This document shows positions 47,216-57,559 of a stretch of DNA of 64,000 bases, in pieces; within the stretch, counting starts at the first letter, position 1; each line of letters opens with the position of its first letter. The position numbers and the translations under genes were made by a program. The notes below the pieces were generated by a model. It did not search any database. It was not told the origin of the DNA and saw nothing but the letters and a program-made list of their open reading frames with translations. The stretch comes from Sinimarinibacterium flocculans (GTDB lineage Bacteria > Pseudomonadota > Gammaproteobacteria > Nevskiales > Nevskiaceae), in NCBI RefSeq assembly GCF_003201205.1, contig NZ_QICN01000008.1:114207-178206 (forward strand), given 5' to 3'.

Positions 47216-47419
47216 ATGGCAGTTCAGGATTCCAAGAAGTCGCGCGCCTACCGCGGTCACCGCAAGGCCCATTGGGCACGCAAGGCGACGGCGCCGGCCT
47301 TGTCGACCGACCCGACCTCGGGCGAGACGCATCGCCGCCACCACGTGACCGCCGACGGTTACTACCGCGGCAAGAAGGTCATCGACAAGGGCGCGGCGGC
47401 CGACGTCGGCGAAGAGTAA
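47216..47419 (+). CDS. rpmF: 50S ribosomal protein L32
   Basis: This 67-residue L32 has the conserved start [14 protein letters not shown] and the very typical [20 protein letters not shown]. The C-terminal tail ([12 protein letters not shown]) is longer and more acidic than usual. Co-transcribed with yceD and plsX. Confidence 0.96.
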   Translation: MAVQDSKKSRAYRGHRKAHWARKATAPALSTDPTSGETHRRHHVTADGYYRGKKVIDKGAAADVGEE

Positions 47420-47447
47420 CGCCCGACGCGGCGGCGGGCGGCTGGCG

Positions 47448-48488
47448 ATGAAGGCTCCCGTTGTTCTGTCCATCGATGCCATGAGCGGCGACCACGGCCA
47501 TGAGACGGTCGTGGACGCGGCTCTTTTGGCTCTGGATGCCCATTCCTCGGTGGAGCTGATTCTGGTCGGCGACGAGGCGACGCTGCGTGCCGACCTGCAG
47601 CGGCGCAAGCGTGCCGGCGATCCGCGGCTGCGGATCCAGCACGCCTCGGAAGTGGTGGCGATGGACGAGTCGCCGTCGAAGGCGCTGCGCAACAAGAAGG
47701 ACTCGTCGACACGAGTCGCGCTCAACCTGGTCAAGCAGGGGCAGGCGCAGGCGGTCGTCTCGGCCGGCAACACCGGCGCGTTGATGGCGATCGCGAAGTT
47801 CGTGCTCAAGACGCTGCCCGGCATCGACCGGCCGGCAATCATCTCGGCGATTCCCTCGGTCAACGGGCATGTGCACATGCTCGACCTGGGCGCCAACGCC
47901 GAGTGCTCGGCGGAGCAACTGCTGCAGTTCGCGGTCATGGGCTCGGCCCTGGTCACCGCGACACTGGGCATCGAGCGACCCAAGGTCGCGCTGCTCAACA
48001 TCGGCGAGGAAGAGATCAAGGGCAACGAGGTGATCAAGCAGGCGGCGCAGCTGCTCGCGTCGTCGCCGTTGAACTACATCGGTTTCGTCGAGGGCGACGG
48101 TGTGTTCCTGCGTGACATCGACGTCGTCGTCTGCGACGGATTCACCGGCAACATCGCGCTCAAGACCGGGGAAGGCGTCGCGCGGCTGATCTACCACTTC
48201 ATCAAGGAAGAGTTCACGCGCTCGCTGTTCACCAAGCTGGCGGCGGTGATGGCGATGCCGGCGCTCAAGGCGCTCGGCGGACGCATGGACCCGCGCAACT
48301 ACAACGGCGCGAGTCTCGCGGGGCTCAACGGTATCGTCATCAAGTCCCACGGCAGCGCCGACGCGCAGGCGTTCGCGACGGCCATCCGCGTGGCGATCCG
48401 CGAGGTCGAGCAGGCCGTTCCGCAGCGCATCGTCGGCCTGATGGCGGCGACGCTGCCGAAGACGCCGCAACTCGTCGCGCAGGCCTGA
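47448..48488 (+). CDS. plsX: Phosphate acyltransferase PlsX
   Basis: PlsX makes acyl-phosphate from acyl-ACP for phospholipid synthesis. The 346-residue protein has the N-terminal SIDAMSGDHG (about residues 7-16), AVVSAGNTGALMA (about 100-112) and DGFTGNIALKTGEG (about 228-241). It follows rpmF, as usual, but the expected fabH-fabD-fabG-acpP genes do not follow; a reverse-strand permease gene does. Confidence 0.96.
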   Translation: MKAPVVLSIDAMSGDHGHETVVDAALLALDAHSSVELILVGDEATLRADLQRRKRAGDPRLRIQHASEVVAMDESPSKALRNKKDSSTRVALNLVKQGQAQAVVSAGNTGALMAIAKFVLKTLPGIDRPAIISAIPSVNGHVHMLDLGANAECSAEQLLQFAVMGSALVTATLGIERPKVALLNIGEEEIKGNEVIKQAAQLLASSPLNYIGFVEGDGVFLRDIDVVVCDGFTGNIALKTGEGVARLIYHFIKEEFTRSLFTKLAAVMAMPALKALGGRMDPRNYNGASLAGLNGIVIKSHGSADAQAFATAIRVAIREVEQAVPQRIVGLMAATLPKTPQLVAQA

Positions 48489-48510
48489 GCGGCTCCTGCC
48501 GCCGGGGCTC

Positions 48511-49278
48511 CTAGCCGAGTACGCCCTGCGTGATCAGGGCGATCCCCATCAGCAGCGTCAGGGTCTCGTAGGCGCGCTTGATCAGGCGATTGCCGCGCAG
48601 CAGGCCCGTATGCGCGCCGGCGTAGCCGCCGAGCAGTCCGCCGATCACCAGCGCGGGAATCCAGTGCCACGCAACCGGGCCCGTCATCCCCGCGGTGATC
48701 GCGCCGGCGCTGTTCCACAGCAGGCCGACCATGATCATCGTGTACGCCACGGCCTGACGGTAGTCGAAGCCGAACCAGGTCAGCAGCAGCAGCGTCGTGA
48801 ATACGCCGGGGCCGGAGGGCACGAGTCCGGTGACCCAACCGATCGCGAAGACCAGCGCGCCGCCGATGGCCAGGCCGCGGCCGCGGCGGTTGCGAGGCTG
48901 GCTGTCGATGCCGAGCCGTGGGCGGAAGATCGAGTACAGGCCGAGGCCGATGTTGACGAAGCCGAAGATGATCTCGCCGGGACGATCGGGAATGGTCAGC
49001 GCGATGCGCGTCCCCAGCACGACGCCCGGCAGGCCGAGCAGCGTCATCAGTCCCAGCAGCTGCCAGTCGATGCCGCCCTCCCGCAGATGGCGCAGCGTCG
49101 AGCCGACGCCAAGCGCGACGACCGCGACCTTGTGCGTGGCGACCGCGGCGGCGAACGACAGACCGAGCAGTACCAGGGCCGGAAATTGCAGCAGTCCCGC
49201 GCCGCCGCCGGCCAGCGCGGAGAAGAAGCTCGCGGCGAAGCCGAGCAGCGCCAGCAGCCCCTGTTCGAGCGGTGTCAC
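48511..49278 (-). CDS. TSUP/TauE-SafE family membrane transporter
   Basis: This 255-residue protein has about eight hydrophobic spans and two related halves, each starting with a Gly-rich repeat (GFAASFFSALAGGGAG, about 13-28, and WVTGLVPSGPGVF, about 148-160). The family exports sulfite, sulfoacetate or other organosulfur anions; the substrate here is unknown. Start GTG 49278 directly abuts the gspF stop with no spacing, so it is translationally coupled to the type II secretion operon. Confidence 0.85.
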   Translation of the reverse strand: MTPLEQGLLALLGFAASFFSALAGGGAGLLQFPALVLLGLSFAAAVATHKVAVVALGVGSTLRHLREGGIDWQLLGLMTLLGLPGVVLGTRIALTIPDRPGEIIFGFVNIGLGLYSIFRPRLGIDSQPRNRRGRGLAIGGALVFAIGWVTGLVPSGPGVFTTLLLLTWFGFDYRQAVAYTMIMVGLLWNSAGAITAGMTGPVAWHWIPALVIGGLLGGYAGAHTGLLRGNRLIKRAYETLTLLMGIALITQGVLG

Positions 49279-50493
49279 CTACTGGACGAGCGTGTTGAGG
49301 TCGAAGATCGGCAGCAGGATGGCGAGGACGATCAGGAGGACCACCCCGCCCATCACCAGGATCAGCATCGGCTCGAAGACGCCCATCATCGCGGCAACCA
49401 GCGTTTCGACCTCGCGCTCCTGATTCTCCGCGGCGCGGTCGAGCATGTCGTCGAGCTTGCCTGACGATTCGCCGCTGGCGATCAGGTGCACGGTGATCGG
49501 CGGAAACAGCTTGCTCGCCGCCAGCGAGCGGCTCAGGGCCGCGCCTTCGCGGACCTTGGCCGCAGCTGCCTCGATCGCATCGCGCATCGGCACGTTGCTG
49601 ACCACCTGCGTGCCGATGCGCATCGCATCCAGAATCGGCACGCCGCTGCCGAACAGGATGCCGAGCGTGCGCGTGAAGCGGCCGGTGTTGGCACCGCGAA
49701 CCAGCCTGCCGACCAGGGGCAGGCGCAGCGTGGCCCGGTGAACCTGACGCTTGAAGCCGTCGTTGCGCATCATCCGTGCGAACACGATGCCGGCAGCGGC
49801 CAGGACCATCAGCAGATAGACGCCGTAGTCCCGCAGGAAGTCCGACACCGCGATCAGTCCGGTGGTCAGGCCCGGCAACTGCGCGTCGATACTGGTGAAC
49901 ACGTCCACGACCTGCGGCACCACATAGGTGAGCAGCAGGACGACCACGGTAATGGCGACGAAGCTCAGGATCACCGGATAGAACGCCGCGAGCATGACTT
50001 TCTGCTGCATCACCTGCCGGCGCTCGACATAGTCGGCGAGCCGTTCGAGGATGTAGTCGAGCTGGCCCGACTGCTCGCCGGCCTCGACGGTGGCGCGGAA
50101 CAGGGTCGGAAAGGCGTTGGGAAACTGGTCGAGCGAGCTGGCCAGCGAATTGCCCTCGACCACACCGGCGCGCACGCCCAGGGCAATGCGCTTGACGCGC
50201 TTGCTCTCGCTCTGCTCGGACACGGCGGTCAGCGATTCGTCGAGCGGTAGTCCCGAGCGCACCAGGGTGGCGAGCTGCCGGGTGAACAGCGACAGCTCGG
50301 TGCTCGACAGGCTGCCGCCGCGGCTGAACAGCGATCTGCCGGTCTGCTTGCTCTCGGCGACCTCGTGAACGTCGAGCGGGGACAGGCCACGCTCGCGCAG
50401 CGACTGGCGTGCATGGCGGGGCGTGTCGCCTTCGATCAGCCCCCTGGTCTGGCGACCCTTGGCGTCGAGCGCGCTGTATTCGTAGGCGGCCAC
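49279..50493 (-). CDS. gspF: Type II secretion inner-membrane protein GspF
   Basis: GspF is the polytopic platform protein that links the GspE ATPase to pseudopilus assembly. The 404-residue protein has two T2SSF domains (about residues 70-195 and 272-395), with three spans near 170, 222 and 375. The GEQSGQLDYILERLADY and GESSGKLDDMLDRAA motifs are present. Start codon GTG, 10 bases after gspE. Confidence 0.94.
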   Translation of the reverse strand: MAAYEYSALDAKGRQTRGLIEGDTPRHARQSLRERGLSPLDVHEVAESKQTGRSLFSRGGSLSSTELSLFTRQLATLVRSGLPLDESLTAVSEQSESKRVKRIALGVRAGVVEGNSLASSLDQFPNAFPTLFRATVEAGEQSGQLDYILERLADYVERRQVMQQKVMLAAFYPVILSFVAITVVVLLLTYVVPQVVDVFTSIDAQLPGLTTGLIAVSDFLRDYGVYLLMVLAAAGIVFARMMRNDGFKRQVHRATLRLPLVGRLVRGANTGRFTRTLGILFGSGVPILDAMRIGTQVVSNVPMRDAIEAAAAKVREGAALSRSLAASKLFPPITVHLIASGESSGKLDDMLDRAAENQEREVETLVAAMMGVFEPMLILVMGGVVLLIVLAILLPIFDLNTLVQ

Positions 50494-50503
50494 GGACCTG
50501 CGC

Positions 50504-51994
50504 CTATTCCTCGATCGTCACGCGCAGGACTTCCTTGAGCGTCGTCGTCCCGGCGATGACCTTGTTGCGGCCCGATTGCAGGATGCCGGCGCTCTGGGTG
50601 CGCGCGTAGGTCTCCAGCGCCTGCTCGGAGGCGTTGTCGTGGATCATCGCCTCGAGCTTGCGGTCGACCTCGATGATCTCGTGGATGCCGGTGCGGCCGG
50701 CGAAGCCCATGTGGCGGCACTGCGGGCAGCCGGCGGACTGGTACAGCGTCAGCGGCTTGGACGGATCGACGCCGAGCTGTTCCTTCTCGACCGTACTGGC
50801 CTCGTAGGGCTGCTTGCAGTGCCTGCACAGCTCGCGCACCAGCCGTTGTGCCATCAGCCCCACCAGCGACGACGAGAGCTGGTAGGGCTCCACTCCCATG
50901 TCGCGCAGGCGGGTCACGGCGCCGACGGCGGTGTTCGTGTGCAGCGTCGACAGCACCAGATGGCCGGTCTGCGACGCCTGTACCGCGATCTGCGCGGTCT
51001 CGAGGTCGCGGATTTCGCCGACCATCACCACGTCCGGATCCTGGCGCAGGATCGCGCGCAGGCCGCGGGCGAAGGTCATTTCCACCTTGGTGTTGACCTG
51101 GGTCTGGCCGACACCGTCGATGTAGTACTCGATCGGGTCCTCGACGGTCATGATGTTGCGCGCACGATCGTTGAGCACCGACAGCGCCGAGTACAGCGTC
51201 GTGGTCTTGCCCGAGCCGGTGGGCCCGGTCACCAGCAGGATGCCGTAGGGCCGGTGAATGATGCGGTTGATCGTCGCGACCTGCTTCGCATCCAGGCCGA
51301 TCTGCTCCAGGTCGAGCTTCTCGGCCTGCTTGTCGAGGATACGCATGACCACGCGCTCGTTGCCGGCCGCGCCGGTCGGGATCGTGGACACGCGCACATC
51401 GACCTTGCGGCCGCCGAAGGCGCGCGAGATGCGACCGTCCTGCGGCAGCCGCTTCTCGGCGATGTCGAGCTTGGCCATGACCTTGATGCGCGACACCAGG
51501 CGCGGTGCCAGGCTGCGCGGTGGCGACATGATCTCACGCAGCACGCCGTCGACGCGGAAGCGCACCTGCAGACGGCTCTCGAAGCTCTCGACGTGGATGT
51601 CCGATGCGTTCTCGCGGATTGCCTCGACCAGCAGGCCGTTGATGAACTTGATGACCGGCGCATCGTCGTCGGATTCGAGCAGGTCCTGGTTCTCCTGCAG
51701 CGCGAGGGCCAGCGCGTCGAGATCGGCATCGTCGTCGTTGAGGCCGTCGATCAGCGACGAGGAGGCAGCGGTCTGGCCCTCGTAGGTGCGTGACAGCAGG
51801 GCATCGAATTCCTGCGGCGTGACGCTCTGCAATCGCAGCGGGCGGCCGACGAAGCGCCGCGCCTCCTGGACGACGTCGATGGCGATGCCCGGGCGGATGA
51901 CGGCGAGCACGTGGTCACCGCGATCCTCGGTCACGACGAGCCCGTGCCGCTTGGCGAAAGCGAACGGCGGGCGGCGCAGGGCGGCGGGTTCCAT
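50504..51994 (-). CDS. gspE: Type II secretion ATPase GspE
   Basis: GspE is the cytosolic motor that drives the pseudopilus. The 496-residue protein has a GspE N-terminal domain, Walker A GPTGSGKTTTLYS (about residues 254-266), an Asp box, Walker B with VVMVGEIRDLETA (about 320-332) and a His box. The zinc cluster is CRHCKQP (about 390) and CPQCRHMG (about 421). Both C-x-x-C pairs are intact. Confidence 0.96.
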   Translation of the reverse strand: MEPAALRRPPFAFAKRHGLVVTEDRGDHVLAVIRPGIAIDVVQEARRFVGRPLRLQSVTPQEFDALLSRTYEGQTAASSSLIDGLNDDDADLDALALALQENQDLLESDDDAPVIKFINGLLVEAIRENASDIHVESFESRLQVRFRVDGVLREIMSPPRSLAPRLVSRIKVMAKLDIAEKRLPQDGRISRAFGGRKVDVRVSTIPTGAAGNERVVMRILDKQAEKLDLEQIGLDAKQVATINRIIHRPYGILLVTGPTGSGKTTTLYSALSVLNDRARNIMTVEDPIEYYIDGVGQTQVNTKVEMTFARGLRAILRQDPDVVMVGEIRDLETAQIAVQASQTGHLVLSTLHTNTAVGAVTRLRDMGVEPYQLSSSLVGLMAQRLVRELCRHCKQPYEASTVEKEQLGVDPSKPLTLYQSAGCPQCRHMGFAGRTGIHEIIEVDRKLEAMIHDNASEQALETYARTQSAGILQSGRNKVIAGTTTLKEVLRVTIEE

Positions 51995-52018
51995 GGGGTC
52001 GATGGGCCGGCTGCGCGA

Positions 52019-54064
52019 TCAGTCCGCCGCCGGGGTCGGGGCCACCGGCGCGGCCGGCGCCGAAGCCGCATCCTCGACGGCGGCGGCCGGCGCGTCGGAG
52101 TCCGGGCGGGTGGCCCAGTCCTCGAGGCGGCGCAGGATCGGACGCTGGCCGCCGATCAGCGAGGCTGCGCCGGTGGCGGCATCGATCTGGGCCTGGCGCA
52201 CCGCGTCGTACTTCTTGCGCGTGTAGTAGTCGCCGTCCGCGCTCTTGCGCAGGATCGACGGCCGGATGAACAGCATCAGGTTCTGCTTGGTCTTGTCGAT
52301 CGAGCGGTACTTGAACAGGGCGCCCAGAAGCGGAATGTCGCTGAGGAAGGGTACGCCGCGCTGCTGATCGTTGATCTGGTCGTCGATCAGGCCGGCGACG
52401 ACCAGGACCTGACCGTTCTCGACACCGACCACGTTGGTCAGGGTGCGCTTGTTGGTGATCAGGTTGGCCGAGCCGGCGGTGCCGCTGGCGATGCCGGAAA
52501 CCTCGAGGTCGAGCTTGAGCTTGATGGTCTCGCTTTCGCCACTGATCTGGGGCGTGACCGACAGCGTCAGGCCGACGTCCTTGCGCTCGATGGTCTGGAA
52601 CGGATTGACCGAGCCGCTGACCGAGCCGGTGTTGGTGAACGAGCCGGTCTGGTACGGGACTTCCTGGCCGACCGAGAACTTGGCTTCTTCGTTGTCCAGC
52701 GTGACCAGCGTCGGCGTCGACAGCACGTTGGTGTCGCCGTCGCCCTTGAGGGCCTTGAGCAGCAGGCCGAAGGTGGTGCCGTTGTCGCCGCCGTCGCGCC
52801 CGCCGATGATGTTGATGCCCTGGCCGATCGCCCCGAGGGCGCTTTCGGGGTTGCCGCTGGCGGCCGCCGCGGTCAGTGCCGACAGGGTACCGGGATCGAG
52901 GATGCCGGCGGCCGCGATGCGGTCGCCGTTGAATACCGCCCAGTCGACGCCGATCTGACTGGACTTGTTGGCGCTGACCTCGGCGACGATCGCTTCGACC
53001 AGGACCTGTGCACGGCGGATGTCGAGCTGCGCGATGACGTCGCGGATCTGGCGCATCGCCTTCGGATTGGCGGTGATGATCAGCGCGTTGGTATCCGGGT
53101 CTGCGAGCACGCGGGCACCGTCCACGGTGCCGCCGCCCGAGCGGCCGGCGGCGGCCGGCGCAGCAGCGCCGCCACCCGCCGCGGCTCCGGAGCCGTTGTC
53201 GACCTCGCGCACCTGCTGGGCATACCCCTCGAGGATCGGCGCCAGGTTCTCGGCGCTCGCATGCCGCAGGTAGACGACCTGGGTGGCGCCGTCGTCCTCG
53301 AGCTGGATGTCGAGCTGCCTGACGATGTCGATGAACTTCTGCCGCGCGGCCTTGTCGCCGCCGATCAGGATGCTGTTGCTGCGCTCGTCGGCGATGATCG
53401 TCGCCGGCTGGCTGGTCGGGTCGGACTGCTTGTCCTGCTGCGTCATCGCCGTGAGGATGCGCACGATCTCGCTGGCGGCCGCGTACTGCAGGCGCACGAA
53501 CTCGATCTCGCGGTCGCCGGCCTGGTCCATCTGCTGGATCAGCCGGCCGATGCGTTCGACGTTGGATGCGCGGTCGGTGATGATCAGCGAGTTGTTGGGC
53601 TGGTAGGCCGCGAGATGGCCCCACTGCGGAACCAGCACCCGCAGAATCGGGACGAGCTGCGCCGCGTTGATGTTCTGCAGCTGGTAGACGTGCGTGACCA
53701 CCTCGTCGATCGGCAGCCGGCTGCTGGAGCCGTAGACGCCGCTGCCTTCCTGCTTCGCGGTCGCCTCGGGAATGATCTTGATCGTGTCGCCGGCCGGAAT
53801 CGCGGCGAAACCGTTGACCGCCAGCACGGCGAGGAAGGTCTCGTACAGCCCGTCGCTGCTCATCGGCGAGGCGCTGACGACCGTGACCTTGCCCTTGACG
53901 CGGGCATCGACGATGAAGTTCTTTCCAGTCACCTCGCTGACGGTCGCGATCAGCGTGCTGATGTCGGCGTCCTTGAGGTTGAGCGTGATCTCGGCGCGCG
54001 CGGGCAGCGTGCCTAGCGTCAGCATGACGGCCGCCGTGGCGGCAGCGAGATTGCGGAATTTCAT
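52019..54064 (-). CDS. gspD: Type II secretion secretin GspD
   Basis: GspD forms the outer-membrane pore. The 681-residue protein has a signal peptide (about residues 1-24, ending ARAE), periplasmic N0-N3 domains and a Gly/Ala-rich loop in the N3 region. The C-terminal secretin domain has VLSTPTLVTLDNEEAKFSVG (about 440-459) and GLIDDQ near 555. The C-terminal S-like tail is Ala/Pro rich. It follows gspC after 75 bases. Confidence 0.96.
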   Translation of the reverse strand: MKFRNLAAATAAVMLTLGTLPARAEITLNLKDADISTLIATVSEVTGKNFIVDARVKGKVTVVSASPMSSDGLYETFLAVLAVNGFAAIPAGDTIKIIPEATAKQEGSGVYGSSSRLPIDEVVTHVYQLQNINAAQLVPILRVLVPQWGHLAAYQPNNSLIITDRASNVERIGRLIQQMDQAGDREIEFVRLQYAAASEIVRILTAMTQQDKQSDPTSQPATIIADERSNSILIGGDKAARQKFIDIVRQLDIQLEDDGATQVVYLRHASAENLAPILEGYAQQVREVDNGSGAAAGGGAAAPAAAGRSGGGTVDGARVLADPDTNALIITANPKAMRQIRDVIAQLDIRRAQVLVEAIVAEVSANKSSQIGVDWAVFNGDRIAAAGILDPGTLSALTAAAASGNPESALGAIGQGINIIGGRDGGDNGTTFGLLLKALKGDGDTNVLSTPTLVTLDNEEAKFSVGQEVPYQTGSFTNTGSVSGSVNPFQTIERKDVGLTLSVTPQISGESETIKLKLDLEVSGIASGTAGSANLITNKRTLTNVVGVENGQVLVVAGLIDDQINDQQRGVPFLSDIPLLGALFKYRSIDKTKQNLMLFIRPSILRKSADGDYYTRKKYDAVRQAQIDAATGAASLIGGQRPILRRLEDWATRPDSDAPAAAVEDAASAPAAPVAPTPAAD

Positions 54065-54139
54065 CGTTGGCGGAGTACGGTCGCGGCCGGGCTGGAGTCA
54101 GGGTCTGCGATCTTGGACCGGGTCATCGGGCGCGCCGGG

Positions 54140-55036
54140 TCAAGGGCCAAGCGTCACGTTCAGGTTCTGCACCTGCCCGCCGCGTTCGATCGTCAGGGAA
54201 ATGGCATTGGCCTGACTGAGCTGCCCCAGCAGCTGCAGGGCCTTCTGATTGTCGTCCAATTGTACGCCATTGACTGCGGTGACCAGATCGCCGGGGCGCA
54301 GCCCCAGCTGCTGGAAGGCTTCGCGCTCGCGGCCGGGATAGATGCGGTAGCCACGCTGCTGGCCGCCGACCGTCGCCGGCTGCACACGCAGGTAGTTGGA
54401 CGCCTTGGTCGGGTCGGACATGATCTGTTCGCGGATCTGCGACAGCATCTGCGCGGTGTTGGCATCGGTCTGCGGCAGGGCGGCGGCGGCCGAGGCATTG
54501 CGCGCCGCGACCGCCTGCGCCGAACTCGGTGCATCCTTGTTCAGCCGCAGGGTCTCGAGCTTGCCGGCCCGCGACAGGATGACGCGGTCGGCGAAGATGG
54601 ACTGCAGTTTGACGCCGGAAACGACGGTGTCGCCGATCGCGTAGGGCTTCTCTTCGCCGTTGCTGGTGCCGATCAGTGCGCGCGACTCGCGGTCGGCGCC
54701 GGCGAGAATTCCGAGCAGGTTCAGCGACAGGCGGGTGTCCGGTGCGTCCTCGACGTTGCCGGCCGGCGCGGCCTCCGCCTCGTAGCGGCCGAACAGCTGG
54801 GCGGCGAGCAGGCGGTCGATACCCGCCGACGGTGTCCTGCCGGCGCGCGCCGGAGCCGGCGGGGGCGGCGGCGGTTGCCAGCGGGCGGCCTCGGGTACCG
54901 GCATGAGCGCCCAGACCATCTTGGACAGCAGCCACGCGACGACGATGGCCAGCGCCAGATTGGCCAGCGGCGGCAAGCGGCGTCCGTGCCGCTCGTACCA
55001 CTGCGCAGCGCGCTGCAGACTCAGGGTTTCAGACAT
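54140..55036 (-). CDS. gspC: Type II secretion protein GspC
   Basis: GspC links the inner-membrane platform to the secretin and helps select substrates. The 298-residue protein has one span (about residues 25-45), a Pro-rich linker, the HR domain (about 90-170, ALIGTSNGEEKPYAIGD) and a C-terminal PDZ domain (about 225-298, LGLRPGDLVTAVNGV). ATG 55036 was chosen since the longer frame adds only unconserved residues. It is the first gene of gspCDEF-tauE. Confidence 0.93.
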   Translation of the reverse strand: MSETLSLQRAAQWYERHGRRLPPLANLALAIVVAWLLSKMVWALMPVPEAARWQPPPPPPAPARAGRTPSAGIDRLLAAQLFGRYEAEAAPAGNVEDAPDTRLSLNLLGILAGADRESRALIGTSNGEEKPYAIGDTVVSGVKLQSIFADRVILSRAGKLETLRLNKDAPSSAQAVAARNASAAAALPQTDANTAQMLSQIREQIMSDPTKASNYLRVQPATVGGQQRGYRIYPGREREAFQQLGLRPGDLVTAVNGVQLDDNQKALQLLGQLSQANAISLTIERGGQVQNLNVTLGP

Positions 55037-55139
55037 CGGCGAATCATAACCCGTGGACTCGTGGGGCCTGTAGGGCAGCGGCCGGATTGCTGCGGCCGGC
55101 GCCATTGGTTACCTTGCTGCGAACCCTTGGGGGAGGTTC

Positions 55140-57368
55140 ATGTCCGCACGCAGCCTGGTCCGCCTGTGCATCAGTGCCGCGGTGCTGCTGGTCTTCGTGT
55201 TGCATGGCGGACGCTGGCTGCCCCTGCGCTTGCTCGATCTGATCGAGAATTTCACCTACGACGCACGCGTCGTGCTGACCGCCCCCGGTACCGACGATCC
55301 GCGCGTCGTGATCGTCGATCTGGACGAACGCAGTCTCGCCGCCGAGGGCTGGCCGTGGCCGCGGCACAAGTTCGCGACCCTCGTCGACCAGCTGTTCGAG
55401 CGTTATGGCGTTCGTGCGCTCGGCCTGGACATCGTGTTTGCCGAGCCCGACGACAGCGCCTTGCGCCTGTGGGACCGCCTGCACCGTGAAGAGTTCTCGC
55501 AGATTCCCGAAGTCGTTTCCCGGGACACCGCGATCCGTGCCGAACTCGACCACGATGGCCGCTTTTCCGCCGCGCTGAGCCGCCGCCCGGTCGTTCTCGG
55601 CTACTTCTTCAAGCCGGTCGTGCGGAGCGGCGAGCTGCCGACGACCGGCGGCCTGTGTGCGCCCCTGATCGATGCGCGCACGGCGCAGCTGTACGACGTC
55701 GATTTCATCGAGGCAAGGGGCTACGGCGGCAGCCTTGCGCGGCTGACCGAGGCGGCTTCCGCCTGCGGCTTCTTCGACAACCCGCTCGCGGCCAGCGACG
55801 ACGGCGTCTATCGTCGCGTGCCGCTGTTGCAGCAGTACGACGGCGCTGTCTACCCGTCGCTGGCGCTGTCCCTGGTGCGGCTGGCACTCGGCGATCCGCC
55901 GGTGGAGCTGGTCTTCGATCCGCCGGAAGTGCGCAGCTCGCTGCATCTCGAACGCCTGCGTGTCGGGCCGCTGGAGGTTCCCGTCGACGGCCGCGTCGCG
56001 GCCTACGTGCCCTACCGCGGCGACAACCGGACCTTCACCTACATTCCGGCGGTGGACGTGCTGCGCGGCGAGGTCGTGTCCCCGGAGCGCCTGCGCAACG
56101 CCATCGTACTGATGGGGACCACCGCCGCCGGCCTGTTCGATCTGCGCAGTACGCCGGTCAACAAGGTGTTTGCCGGCGTCGAGGTCCACGCCAACCTGGT
56201 GTCGGGGATGCTCGACGGGCGCATCCGCCAGAAGGCGCCGTACTACGCCGGCATCGAGGTCGTGATGCACGTGCTGATCGCGCTGCTGCTGGCCTGGGCG
56301 TTTGCCCGGCTGAGTGCGCTGGCGAGCGCACTGGTCAGCGCTGCGGTGGTCGCCGGCATCGTCGGCCTGGCGCTGGCGATGTGGAGTGGCGCCGACTTCG
56401 TCATGCCGCTCGGCGTGCCGGTGGTGTTCACGCTGACCCTGGTCATGGCGCACCTGCTCTACGGGTATTTCATCGAGTCCCGTGGCAAGCGCGAGATCTC
56501 CCGCCGCTTCGGCCAGTACGTGCCGCCGGAACTCGTCGAGGAGCTGGCCGCCCATCCGGAAGCGGTGTCGATGGCCGGCGAGAGCCGGGAAATGAGCGTG
56601 CTGTTCTCCGACGTGCGCGACTTCACCAGCATGTCCGAGAATCTCGACGCCCGCGAGCTGGCGGCGATGATCAATACCTTCCTGACGCGGCAGACCGCCG
56701 TGGTGCAGCAGCACCGCGGGACCATCGACAAGTACATCGGCGACCTGGTGATGGCATTCTGGGGCGCGCCGCTGCGCGACGAGCAGCACGCCTTGCACGC
56801 CGTGCTCGCCGGCATGCAGATGCAGCGCTCGGTGCGCGAGCTGGACGACGAGTTCGAGCGTCGCGGCTGGCCCAAGCTGCACATCGGCGTCGGCATCAAC
56901 AGCGGGCGCATGAGCGTCGGCAACATGGGCTCGGAGTTCCGTATGGCCTACACGGTCATGGGCGATGCGGTGAACCTGGCGTCGCGGCTCGAGGGCCTGA
57001 CCAAGGAATACGGCGTCGGCGTGCTCGTCGGCCAGCAGACGCGCGATCTGCTGCCCTCCGGCTGGGCCTTCCGCGAAGTCGATCTGGTGATCGTCAAGGG
57101 GCGCCGCGAGCCGGTGGCGATCTACGAGCCGATGGGGCCGAAGGACCAGCTCGATCCGGGTCTGCGCGAAGACCTGGCGCGGCACCGCGGCGCGCTGCAG
57201 CTCTACCGGGCGCGGCGCTGGGACGAGGCCGAGGTGGAGTTCTTCAACCTGGCGCAGGGTCCGCGGCCGCACCCGGTCTACAGCCTGTTCATCCAGCGCA
57301 TCATGGCCTTGCGCGAGAATCCGCCGCCCCCGGACTGGAACGGCACCTTCACCTTCCGGCACAAGTAG
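55140..57368 (+). CDS. CHASE2-domain class III adenylate cyclase
   Basis: This 742-residue membrane receptor cyclase has an N-terminal span, an extracytoplasmic CHASE2 sensor (about residues 30-335) and three spans (about 368-443). The cytosolic cyclase domain (about 470-665) has the metal Asp pair in [11 protein letters not shown] (about 485-495) and [30 protein letters not shown] carries the transition-state Asn and Arg. The substrate-binding Lys supports ATP over GTP. It is divergent from gspC, so secretion and cAMP signalling share a promoter region. Confidence 0.93.
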   Translation: MSARSLVRLCISAAVLLVFVLHGGRWLPLRLLDLIENFTYDARVVLTAPGTDDPRVVIVDLDERSLAAEGWPWPRHKFATLVDQLFERYGVRALGLDIVFAEPDDSALRLWDRLHREEFSQIPEVVSRDTAIRAELDHDGRFSAALSRRPVVLGYFFKPVVRSGELPTTGGLCAPLIDARTAQLYDVDFIEARGYGGSLARLTEAASACGFFDNPLAASDDGVYRRVPLLQQYDGAVYPSLALSLVRLALGDPPVELVFDPPEVRSSLHLERLRVGPLEVPVDGRVAAYVPYRGDNRTFTYIPAVDVLRGEVVSPERLRNAIVLMGTTAAGLFDLRSTPVNKVFAGVEVHANLVSGMLDGRIRQKAPYYAGIEVVMHVLIALLLAWAFARLSALASALVSAAVVAGIVGLALAMWSGADFVMPLGVPVVFTLTLVMAHLLYGYFIESRGKREISRRFGQYVPPELVEELAAHPEAVSMAGESREMSVLFSDVRDFTSMSENLDARELAAMINTFLTRQTAVVQQHRGTIDKYIGDLVMAFWGAPLRDEQHALHAVLAGMQMQRSVRELDDEFERRGWPKLHIGVGINSGRMSVGNMGSEFRMAYTVMGDAVNLASRLEGLTKEYGVGVLVGQQTRDLLPSGWAFREVDLVIVKGRREPVAIYEPMGPKDQLDPGLREDLARHRGALQLYRARRWDEAEVEFFNLAQGPRPHPVYSLFIQRIMALRENPPPPDWNGTFTFRHK

Positions 57369-57559
57369 AGCCCCTGCGCCGCGCAGTTCCGGGCGCGGCA
57401 GAGTGCCGTTCGTGCCCGCGGGCTTGCATTCGGTCCGGCGAGTCTCCAAGTAGTGGGACAGCAGCGCTACACTGGGATCATGGTGAGAACGAGTCGACCG
57501 GTCACGGATTTCGATGGGCGGTGCCGCGCGCGGCGCCTGCGGGCGGCGGGTGTCCGCCG

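Noticed and set aside
55044-57449. 801-codon minus-strand frame opposite the CHASE2 cyclase
   Set aside because: The plus strand encodes a cyclase with all motifs. The reverse frame has shadow composition.
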